From Palaemon carinicauda (Eukaryota > Arthropoda > Malacostraca > Decapoda > Palaemonidae): a stretch of DNA of 64,000 nt. Location: the NCBI RefSeq assembly GCF_036898095.1, contig NC_090746.1:107513752-107577751 (forward strand). The letters run 5' to 3'. Shown here one piece after another: positions 55,916 to 64,000 of this stretch (its first letter is position 1; the number at the start of each line of letters is the position of its first letter). The notes beneath the pieces were generated by a model. The model was not told the DNA's origin, did not search any database, and saw only the letters and a list, made by a program, of their open reading frames with translations. The translations under genes and the position numbers were made by a program.

Positions 55916-56449
55916 CTTACCCCTTAGGAAGGGTGGAAAGTCCCCAGCCATACTGGCTTTGGCTTTACCCGGGGACTCAGAATCCGAGTGAGCAGCACTT
56001 CGAGAAAAAGAGTCCCTGCACCTCGCAAGTTCCTTTCTCCGCAAGGAGTGTGCGGCCTACATAAGCTTGTGTGTGGAGGGAAGAAGCGTGACTTGTCCTA
56101 GGCAGTCGACCTGAAGACCTTTAGATGGAATTCTGGACTAGGACTTTCCCAATACCACCTCGTCAGGGTATGGGGGACGCGACAGTATCATTTTAATACT
56201 AGGAACACAAGGAAGCATGGTTTACCTGCAGAGGTTTGAGGTCAGCTATGCAGAGAACCTAGGATGCTGCTTTCCCCAAGAGAGGGGAGGATGAAGAAAG
56301 AAGTAAGGGCCAGACATACCTCTTTCAATCATGCAGTCTGACACCGGGTAACAATGCCCCCAATCTTCTGCTACCTGTCTATTAAGGAGCCTGAGTTAGA
56401 CCAGCTGTTGTGTAGCCACCACAGGCCGATAGAAAAACATATCGAGGCT

Positions 56450-56940
56450 CCTGTGGGTCACGTCCTGCAGGTAGTGAGCTGTGATGGTCGTCCGACGCAT
56501 CCAGACTCCAGTTTATAGCACCTGCGTCACAGAGTAGTCTTCCTAGAGACGTTGCGATACCTCTGACATCGTGTGCTCTAAGGCTACACGACGGAGGAGG
56601 GTCTGGATTCAGGGTGAGATGGATGGTCCTAGAATCCAGGCTGCAAAGGAATTCCTGGTGACCCTCCTCTTCGTCCTTCCTGTGCTCCCAAACAGGGCTG
56701 CACGTGAGGACGAACTGCAGCTGTTCTTTAAGATAACACCTCCGACTCCTTGCTGGGCATAGTAGGAGAAGGCCTGGGTCATCTGTTACAGAACGGAGAC
56801 TTGAAATCCTGAAGGAGTCGAACCGAAGTTTTGGGACTCCAAGATCTTGAGTCTAGAAACCGACTCAGGGATCCTTTGGTTCAGAACGTGCCCCCCCCCC
56901 TTTTTTGACGCGTCCGAGGACAGCATCAAATGAGGAGGAG
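56450..56940 (-). pseudogene. DIRS-D recombinase and RNase H scraps
   Basis: On the minus strand LRAHDVRGIATS (near 56,544-56,582) matches the recombinase HxxR block of DIRS-B (KTHEVRAIATSVAF), and LSSDASKKG near 56,904-56,938 matches its RNase H start (LFSDASDLG). Intervening DNA has stops and frameshifts, and much of the region is missing. No function can remain. Confidence 0.6.
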
Positions 56941-57214
56941 GGACGAGAAGATCCACTCTCTAGCAAAATTTTCGTAGGTCAACCACTACTGCAGGATCCC
57001 TCGTTCAGCAGGTCCCATAGGACTAGAATGTCTGGGGAATCGTGGTCTTGATTCCACCGGGACTTGAGTTGCCAAAGCAGGAGACTCATTCCGAGGCGAG
57101 TGTTAGGGACTAGAGGGGTCAAGGAGGAAGGTGACCTAGGAGGTGTAACAAGAAAAGGGCTGGAGACTCTCCTCGCCTGAGGAAAGGTTCTCCTACTCTC
57201 CTCTGCCTTGCTAT

Positions 57215-57530
57215 CCTGTCATCTGAAGGGAAGGCTTAACGGAGATTGGAGACTAAAATTAAGCCTAGATATACCAGTTGCTGCGATGGAAACAGAGAAA
57301 ACTTCCCGAGATTTACCATGATCCTTAGATCTTGACAAAGTCCCAGAGGCTTGTCTCGGCTTCGAAGAAGGGTCGATACCGAAACCGCCCGGGTAACCAG
57401 TCATCCAGAAAGCGAAGGAGGCGGATGCCGCTCCTGTATGGACATGAGGGTTCGGGATGAACTTCCTGGTGAATGCCTGCGGAGCTGAGGAAAGATCGAA
57501 GCACCGCATCTTGAACTGGTATATCTGTTG
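57215..57530 (-). pseudogene. DIRS-D reverse transcriptase relic
   Basis: MRCFDLSSAPQAFTRKFI matches RALCFGLSSAPLVFTRLMMN of DIRS-B. In another frame RFLDDWLPGRF carries the YLDDW-like active-site block. A frameshift lies between them. The upstream RT was lost where the LINE fragment inserted at 57,574. Confidence 0.7.
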
Positions 57531-57573
57531 CCTAGGCTGAATTCCAAGTACTTCCTGTAAAGATGGACTGGGA

Positions 57574-58018
57574 TCTTGTTTTGAGTATTGTTCTCCTGTC
57601 TGGTCTTCAGCTGCTGATTCTCATCTTAATTTGTTGGACAGAAACTTACGGTCTATTAAATTTCTTATTCCTGATCTAGATATTAATCTCTGGCACCGTC
57701 GTTCAATTAGTTCATTATGCATGTTGCATAAGATTTTTCATAACTCTGACCATCCTTTACATTCAGATCTCCCTGGACAATTCTATCCTGTTCGTAATAC
57801 TAGGCAGGCAGTTAATTCTAATAGCCAGGCCTTCTCCATCATGAGGCTCAATACTACGCAGTACTCTAGAAGTTTTATTCCAGCTGTTACTAAGTTGTGG
57901 AATGATCTTCCTAATCGGGTGGTTGAATCAGTAGAACTTCAAAAGTTCAAAGTTGGAGCAAATGCTTTTTTGTTGACCAGGCGGACATGAGTCTTTTTAT
58001 AGTTTATTTATGACATAT
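57574..58018 (+). mobile_element. LINE 3' fragment, same family as 10,315-12,040
   Basis: It corresponds to LINE bases ~11,395-11,845 with few substitutions, coding for LDRNLRSIKFLIPDLDINLW through FKVGANAFLLTRRT. It starts abruptly within ORF2 (5' truncation) and is cut at 58,018, before the 3' UTR ends, by the right end of DIRS-B. The rest of the LINE tail should lie beyond DIRS-B. Confidence 0.92.
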
Positions 58019-58239
58019 GATATTTTAATTATAAAATAAATTTTTGAATATACTTACCCGGTGAATATATAATAGCTGCTGCTCCGGCGGCTCGACAGAA
58101 AAACACAAAAACTCGCGAGCGAATGCTATGAAGGTTGCGGGTGTGCCCACCAGCGCCAACTATCGGCCAGATACCGCATATGCATGTAAACAGCTCCAAT
58201 TCTTCTCATCCCGCTGGGTCTCTATCGGGGAGGAAGGGG
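58019..58239. repeat. DIRS-B right inverted terminal repeat
   Basis: It begins GATATTTTAATTATAAAATA, then TTCACCGG-type motifs in complement (CCGGTGAATATATAATAGCT). The inner part carries ACTCGCGAGCGAATGC. The matching left ITR is outside the window. The outer 60 bp are repeated in complement in the ICR. Confidence 0.82.
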
Positions 58240-58350
58240 GGGCCTTTAATTTATATATTCACCGGGTAAGTATATTCAAAAAATTATTTTATAATTAAAA
58301 TATCATTTTTAAATATTTAACTTAGCCGGTGAATATATAATAGCTGATTC
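58240..58350. repeat. DIRS-B internal complementary region (ICR)
   Basis: ATTCACCGGGTAAGTATATT, then CAAAAAATTATTTTATAATT and AAAATATC, is the complement of the right outer end (58,019-58,075). It continues into ATTTTTAAATATTTAACTTA and GCCGGTGAATATATAATAGC, the predicted left outer end. Confidence 0.85.
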
Positions 58351-58739
58351 ACACCCATGGTGGTGGGTAGAGACCAGAGTTAATTAAGTTTACAGCGTAT
58401 ATGCTTAGAGTTTTTGACAGTTATATCATAACAAAACCCAAATATATATAGGTACCTGGTAAGGAAGTTGACTTAGACGATTACTCTGCCTTGTTAGTCT
58501 GTCTTCCTCACGAAGCCCAGCAATCCTCTTAGGATGCTGAAAGACTCCCAGGAGCTGAAGTATCAAGGGCTGCAACCCATACAACAGGACCTCATCAAAC
58601 CCCTAATCTGGGCGCTCTCAAGAAATGACATTTGACCACCCGCCAAATCAACCAGGATGCGAAAGGCTTCTTAGCCTTCCGTACAACCCAAAAACAAGAT
58701 TAAAAACATTTCAAGAGACAGATTAAAAGGATATTGGAA
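58351..58739 (-). other. DIRS-B 3' untranslated region
   Basis: Non-coding sequence between the recombinase stop and the ICR, with no ORF. GTGGTCAAATGTCATTTC and the GGTCTCTACCCACCACCATG block (minus strand) occupy positions parallel to GTGGTCATTTTG and the GACCCGCCACC block of DIRS-C. Confidence 0.65.
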
Positions 58740-59815
58740 TTAGGGTAATGTAGTGGTAGAACCCTCACCCACTACTGCACTCGCTGCAACGAATGGACCC
58801 AGTGTGTAGCAGTCCTCGTAAAGAGTCTGGACATCTTTTAAGTAAAATGACGCGAATACCGACTTGCTTCTCCAAAAGGTCGCGTCCATAATACTTTGCA
58901 GAGATCTATTTTGCTTAAAGGCCACGGAAGTTGCTATAGCTCTTACTTCGTGCGTCTTAACCTTAAGCAAGCATCGGTCTTTTTCATTCAAGTGAGAATG
59001 AGCCTCTCGTATTAAAAATCTGATAAAATATGACAAAGCATTCTTTGACATAGGCAATGATGGTTTCTTAACTGAGCACCATAATGCCTCAGATCCACCT
59101 CGTAAGGACTTAGTACGAGCTAAGTAGAACTTAAGAGCTCTAACTGGACACAGCACTCTTTCAAGTTCGTTGCCTACGATCTCTGATAGGCAAGGTATAT
59201 CAAAGGATTAGGCCAAGGACGAGAAGGCAGTTCATTTTTGGCCAGGAAACCAAGTTGAAGTGAACATGTGGCTTTTTCTGTAGAAAAGCCAATGTTCTTA
59301 CTGAAGGCATGAAGTTCACTGACCCTTTTAGCCGAAGCCAAGCACACTAGGAAAAGTGTCTTGAGGGTGAGATCCTTCAGGGAGGCTGAATGTAATGGCT
59401 CAAACCTGTCTGACATGAGGAACCTTAGGACCACGTCTAAGTTCCATCCAGGAGTTGCCAAACGACGTTCCTTAGAGGTCTCGAAAGACTTAAGAAGATC
59501 TTGGAGATCTTTATTGTTGGAAAGATCTAAGCCTCTATGACGAAAGACCGAAGCCAACATGCTCCTGTAGCCCTTAATCGTGGGAGCTGAGAGGGAGCGA
59601 ACATTTCTCAGATGTAAAAGAAAATCTGCGATTTGGGCTACAGAGGTACTGGAAGAGGACACAGATGCTGACTTGCACCAGTCTCGAAAGACTTCCCACT
59701 TCGACTGGTATACTCTGATGGTAGAAGCTCTCCTAGCGCTCGCAATCGCACTGGCTGCCTCCTTCGAAAAGCCTCGAGCTCTTGAGAGTCTCTCGATAGT
59801 CTGAAGGCAGTCAGA
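58740..59815 (-). pseudogene. DIRS-B tyrosine recombinase, one frame change
   Basis: The first part (59,815-59,174) reads SRARGFSKEAASAIASARRA, TIRVYQSKWEVFRDWCKSAS, APTIKGYRSMLASVFRHRGL and the first Arg box LASAKRVSELHAFS. It stops at 59,174, and the next frame (59,156-58,740) resumes with LCPVRALKFYLARTKS, the HxxR box KTHEVRAIATSVAFKQN, the Trp of ATFWRSKSVFA and the nucleophilic Tyr in SFYLKDV. A missing or extra base at ~59,160-59,200 therefore accounts for the break. All catalytic residues (R, HxxR, W, Y) are present. It would insert the circular cDNA. It overlaps the end of the RNase H frame. Confidence 0.9.
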
Positions 59816-61662
59816 CGAAGCGCGGGGAGGCTTTGATGAACATTCTTTACGTGGGGCTGAAGTAATAGGTCTACCCTTAGAGGAAGACTTCTTGGAATGT
59901 CTACCAGCCATTGAAGTACCTCGGTGAACCACTCTCTCGCGGGCCAGAGGGGAGCAACCAACGTCAACCTTGTCCCTTCGTGAGAGGCGAACTTCTGCAG
60001 TACCTTGTTGACTATCTTGAATGGTGGGAATGCATATAAGTCCAGATGAGACCAATCCAGTAGAAACGCGTCTATGTGGATTGCTTCTGGATCTGGGACT
60101 GGTGAGCAATAGATTGGTAACCTCTTGGTCAACGAGGTGGCAAAGAGGTCTATGGTGGGTTGACCCCAAGTCGCCCAAAGACTCTTGCACACGTCCTTGT
60201 GGAGGGTCCATTCCGTGGGTATCACCTGACCCCTCCGACTGAGACAGTCTGCCAAGACGTTCAAGTCCCCCTGGATAAATCTCGTCAACAGGGAGATGCC
60301 TCGATTTCTTGACCAAATGAGAAGGTCCCTTGCGATCTCGTACAGCGTGAGGGAGTGTGTGCCTCCTTGCTTGGAGATGTACGCCAAAGCTGTGGTGTTG
60401 TCTGAGTTGACCTCTACCACTTTGTTTCGAAGAAGGCTTTCGAATTTCATCAAGGCCAAGTGGACTGCTATCAGCTCCTTGCCGTTGATGTGCATGCTCT
60501 TCTGACTTGAGGTCCACAGACCCGAGCATTCCCGACCGTCCAGGGTCGCACCCCAACCCAAATCCGACGCGTCTGAGAACAACACGTGGTTTGGGTTCTT
60601 GACTGCTAGGGATAGTCCCTCTCTCAGACTGATATTGTTGTCCCACCATCTCAGGCATGCCTTTACTGGTTCGGAGACCGGGATTGATACCGTCTCTAAC
60701 GTCTTGTCCTTGTTCCAGTGAGAGGCTAGATGGAACTGGAGAGGCCGAAGGTGTAGTCTCCCTAGCGAGACAAACTACTCCAGGGATGAGAGAGTCCCTA
60801 CGAGACTCATCCAAATCCTGACTGAACAACGTTCTCTTTTCAGCATTAGTTGGACTTTGAGCAGGGCTTGTTCTATTCGGGTGGCAGACGGAAAAGCCCG
60901 AAAAACTGGACTGCGAATCTCCATCCCCAAATATAGAATAGTCTGGGATGGGATCAGTTGGGACTTTTCTAGGTTGACCAAAAGTCCCAATTCCTTGGCC
61001 AGACCCAACGTCCAATGTAGATCCTGCAGACAGCGATGACTGGACGATGCTTTGAGAAGCCAGTCGTCCAAGTACAGGGAGGCTCGGATTCCCGATAGAT
61101 GGAGGAATTTTGCCACATTCATCATGAGCCTCGTAAACACGAGAGGAGCAGAACTGAGGCCAAAGCACAGGGCTCGAAACTGGTATACCACATTCCTGTA
61201 AACAAACCTCAGAAACGGTTGGGAATCCGGGTGTATAGGAATGTGGAAGTACGCATCTCGTAGGTCGAGAGAGACCATCCAGTCTCCCTCTCTGACCGCT
61301 GCTAAGACGGACTTCGTGGTCTCCATCGTGAATTTTGTTTTGGTAACAAAAACGTTGAGCGCACTGACGTCTAGCACCGGTCTCCAACCTCCTGTATGCT
61401 TTGGGACTAGGAAGAGACGGTTGTAAAACCCCGGTGATTGAAGGTCCGAGACTTTCACCACCGCTCCCTTCTCTAGCAACAGAGACACTTCTTGGTTTAG
61501 GGCTTGTCTCTTTGACTCCTCTCGGTACCTGGGAGAGAGGTCTATGGGAGTTGTCACTAGAGGAAGTTTGCGTACAAACGGTATTTTGTACCCCTCTCTG
61601 AGCAACAGAACAGACTCTTGGTCTGCACCCCTCTTCTCCCAGGCCTGCCAGAAGCTCTTCAA
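59638..61662 (-). pseudogene. DIRS-B reverse transcriptase/RNase H, single stop
   Basis: From 61,662: YKIPFVRKLPLVTTPIDLSP, LEKGAVVKVSDLQSPGFYNR, GWRPVLDVSALNVFVTKTKF, MVSLDLRDAYFHIPIHPDSQ, CFGLSSAPLVFTRLM and the intact active site SLYLDDWLLKASS, to VGTLSSLE. A TAG at 60,775-60,777 follows, where Gln (SSLEQFV) is expected in related elements, and the same frame continues through FVSLGRLHLRPLQFHLASHW to RNase H: LFSDASDLGWGATLDG, INGKELIAVHLALMKF, VNSDNTTALAYISKQG and LADCLSRRG. The spacer between the two ORF parts is 63 codons with no other stop. The C-terminal extension (PTIDLFATSLTKRLPIYCSP) is the DIRS-specific region. It is one base change from an open frame, shares its end with the recombinase, and would copy element RNA. 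Confidence 0.92.
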
Positions 61663-61670
61663 TCTGGCAC

Positions 61671-64000
61671 CTACCGCTGTCTGAGGCTGTGGGCAGTCAG
61701 AGTCTCGATCCTGGGTCTCACAGTAAAGGATGCAGAAGGAGCCCCTTTGCGAGCAGAGGACGCCATCAGGTCATGGGTGTCCTTCTGCACAAGCGAAGCA
61801 GCTATATCCTTAACCAGCTGTTGCGGAAACAAGGACGCTGATAAGGGAGCAAAGAGCAGTTCCGATCTCTGACAGGGAGTCACTCCTGCCGAAAGGAAAG
61901 AGCAAAGGGTTTCTCGCTTCTTTAAGACTCCTGACGTAAAGGTGGAGGCGAGCTCATTGGAGCCCTCGCGGATGGCTTTATCCATACAGGACATGATCAG
62001 TAAGGAAACATCTTGGTCGGCAGACGAGATCTTCCTACTTAAAGCTCCTAATGACCAGTCAAGAAAGTTAAAACACTTCAAAGGCCCTGTATACGCCTTT
62101 AAGCAGATGGTCAAGGTCCGAGGAGGACCAACTAATCTTCGAGCGTCTCATGGCCAGGCGACGGGGAGAGTCTACGAGGCTTGAGAAGTCACCCTGGGCA
62201 GAGGCAGGGACTCCCAAGCCGAGAACTTCTCCCGTGTCATACCAGACGCTCGATCTAGAAGCAAGCTTAGAAGGAGGGAAGGCAAAGGCCGTCTTCCCCA
62301 AACTCCTCCTGGTATCCAACCAGTCGCCTAAAAGACGTAAAGCCCTCTTGGAAGAGCGAGAAAGCACTAGCTTAGTAAAGGCTGGCTTGGTAGCAGGTAA
62401 GCCTAGAGCAAACTCAGACGGTGGCGAACGAGGAGCAACAGCAACAAAGTGATTGGGAAAAAGATCCTTGAAAATCAACATGATCTTCTTCAAGTCCATC
62501 GAAGGAGGAACCGCCTTAGGTTCATCTACATCTGAAGGATTATCATCAGGATGAGGATCAGCAACATCCTCATCTGAAGGAGCTTCGTCCGATAACTGCT
62601 GAGTTACAAGCAAAGGGGAGACCTGCCTTGGGGGCAATGCTTGACAAGCAGAGTCCACACGCACCGGTGCATCAGTAGCAGTCCAGGACGCTATGTCATG
62701 TAACTGCTTAACAGCCTGACTGTCAACAACAACAGGAGCGGGAGGACGCTCGACGTCAACTCGAGACTGCCTTGACTGCCTAGACTGAGCAGTCAAAACA
62801 ACTCTTGACTGCGGTGCTTGACGCTCAGCGTCAAAACAAGTCAACTTCGCTGGTTGGCGAACGTCCTGAACGTCAACAAGAGCATTCGGCAGCGGCTGAA
62901 TGTCCACATGCGGCTGAAAGTCAACACGGGACTGCATCGAGTGAGGCTTTACAAAACGTGACTGACGTGACTTTATAACGCCAACGTCAACAGGACGAGC
63001 AAAGGCTCGTTTGGGCGGCTGACGGCCAGGATCTCGATCAGCTAAGCGGCGAGGATCATCGTGAACCTTTTCAGCAGAATAGTCCTCCATAAGAGAGGCA
63101 AGCTTATTCTGCATGTCTTGCAGTACAACCCATTTAGGATCAACGGGAATGGGTGCGGTGAGAGACGAGGGTAACGTCTGCGACTGCAAAACATTGCCTA
63201 AACCAAGACTCTCGGAGCCTGTGTTACGATTCTGTTTAGGCGGCGAGCAATCTTCCGATGACTGCACAGGGTCAGAGCTGTCCCAATGGCTACAACCAGG
63301 ACGCTGGACCTGTCCTGAAGGGACTGACTTTCGCTTTAAGGGCCTCGAAACCTTGCTCCACGGTTTCTTACGCGAAAAGCCTTCGGATGACGAGGAGAAA
63401 ACCGTCTCGCTCGTCTTATGGTAGGGGCGGTCTTGATGAGACACGCCTGAAACCATAGAGGGAACGTCTGTTCGCTTATTAAAGCCTCTCGAACTGGGGC
63501 TTGGGAGCTTGCAAGAGGTCTCGGACTAGGCGAACGACAGGCACGAACAGACGAACCCTCGGTCGCAACACTGATAACACTTTGCGCACTAATCACTTTC
63601 CCACGATTTTCCAATGTGGCACTCTGACACTTTAACTCTTTTACGTCCGCCATGAGTTGATTACGGTCTGTAGCTAACGACTCAACTCTCTCGCCCAAAG
63701 CATGAATGGCACGTAACATATCCCGCATTGATGGTTCCTGAGTGCTAGTAGAGGGTTCAGGCACAACTACTACAGGGGAAGGATTAGGTTCAGGGGCATG
63801 GGAGGAGGAAAATACTAACGATCTAGAAGAACTTCTCCTCACCCTATCTCTCTCTAGCTTACGAGAATACTTGTCAAACTCAAGCCAATCGAATTCCGAA
63901 AGGCCCACGCACTCCTCACACCGATCTCCTAATTGACAGGTTTTACCCCGACAATTGGAACACACAGTATGTGGGTCGAGAGAGGCCTTTGGAAGACGCT
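61671..64000 (-). pseudogene. DIRS-B gag, two frameshifts, 5' end outside the window
   Basis: The frame is open to the window edge. Near the N-terminus LDPHTVCSNCRGKTC, then RCEEC, is a CxxC…CxxC cluster that I know from DIRS gag proteins. It continues through a coiled-coil-like region (DMLRAIHALGERVESLATDR) to ~63,460, where a frameshift moves it to VSHQDRPYHKTSETVFSSSS. The middle is rich in Gln/Ser/Arg/Val repeats (QSRQSRQSRVDVERPP), then an acidic stretch (SDEAPSDEDVADPHPDDN), then folded-looking LSRSSKRALRLLGDWLDTRR. At ~62,110 a second frameshift leads to FNFLDWSLGALSRKISSADQ and the C-terminus at 61,671. A packaging and structural role is inferred from position. Confidence 0.85.

Larger units (their letters stand above)
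55560..57573 (-). mobile_element. DIRS-D: 3' part of a DIRS element, minus strand
   Basis: The right end lies at ~55,560 inside the gypsy protease region. The ICR at 55,803-55,915 contains the complement of that end (GGAAAAATACAAATTATCTC, then TGAATTTGTC), followed by ATTTGTTCCGTAACCGGAAT, the predicted left end. Relics of RT (57,215-57,530), RNase H (~56,904-56,938) and recombinase (~56,450-56,590) follow in order on the minus strand. It is cut at 57,574 by a LINE, so the 5' half and left ITR are not in view. Confidence 0.78.
58019..64000 (-). mobile_element. DIRS-B: DIRS-type retrotransposon, least damaged copy, runs past the window edge
   Basis: On the minus strand the order is gag, RT/RNase H, tyrosine recombinase, 3' region, ICR and right ITR. 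The right terminus is at 58,019, next to a LINE fragment. Lesions are few: two gag frameshifts, one nonsense codon in RT/RNase H, and one recombinase frame change. The left ITR and the start of gag lie beyond 64,000. Confidence 0.92.

Noticed and set aside
59174..61387. 737-codon minus-strand ORF taken as one protein
   Set aside because: Only its last ~210 codons match a tyrosine recombinase. The remainder is the out-of-frame shadow of the RT/RNase H gene.
1..64000. CRISPR array, operons, bacterial promoters, rho-independent terminators
   Set aside because: Repeats here are microsatellites, minisatellites and transposon parts with no regular spacer arrays. The composition and element types are eukaryotic.
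1..64000. tRNA, rRNA and snRNA genes
   Set aside because: None recognised by eye. A covariance-model scan (tRNAscan-SE, Infernal/Rfam) would be decisive, but I cannot run it.

Overview
This window looks like repeat-dominated genomic DNA of a eukaryote, most likely a decapod crustacean (shrimp, prawn or crab). That placement is inferred from the mix of very long (AT)n and (CT)n/(GA)n microsatellites, several DIRS-type tyrosine-recombinase retrotransposons, a LINE with a TAA-type tail, and a SINE-like repeat of a kind I know from decapods. I found no convincing host gene, tRNA, rRNA or CRISPR. Almost every protein-like stretch belongs to a transposable element, and most are broken.

Layout, left to right. 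1-5,992: a hAT DNA transposon (420-1981) with a perfect 8-bp target duplication, a degenerate dispersed repeat, a 193-bp direct duplication, and a ~700-bp palindrome (3441-4140). 5,993-16,754: one degenerate DIRS retrotransposon (DIRS-C, + strand), bounded by inverted terminal repeats with an internal complementary region (ICR) beside the right end. It holds a tandemly reiterated gag segment into which a Tigger/pogo transposon (7982-9916) and a 5'-truncated LINE (~10315-12040) inserted; its RT/RNase H part is not recognisable. 16,755-37,712: AT-rich sequence with a DIRS RT relic (~19,870-20,160), a compound CT satellite (22,650-23,348), a ~960-bp palindrome built from small hairpin repeats (25,305-26,262), LINE 3' tails, a SINE-like element and microsatellites.

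37,713-48,230: a second, more complete DIRS element (DIRS-A, + strand) with ITRs, ICR, gag, RT/RNase H and tyrosine recombinase. Its gag is interrupted by a 1,725-bp hAT element. Its 5' region carries a 124-bp hairpin-forming tandem repeat with a compensatory base-pair change. 48,231-52,200: AT-rich DNA, (AT)n and a 15-bp minisatellite.

52,200-64,000: a nested stack. A Ty3/gypsy element (minus strand, CsRn1-like) keeps its 3' LTR, integrase, RNase H, RT and protease. It is interrupted at ~55,560 by the right end of DIRS-D (minus), which is interrupted at ~57,574 by a LINE 3' fragment (+), which is interrupted at ~58,019 by DIRS-B (minus). DIRS-B continues past the window edge and is the least damaged DIRS element here.

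For DIRS elements in general, the RT/RNase H copies the RNA, the ICR joins the two ends into a circle, and the tyrosine recombinase inserts that circle without a target duplication. The ICRs of all four bounded DIRS elements can be read directly, and two can be compared with both termini. I see no undescribed cellular system. The most interesting signals are the ICR architecture, the compensated hairpin repeat, an in-frame duplication of the recombinase arginine box, and the nested stack, which makes a testable prediction about DNA beyond the window.
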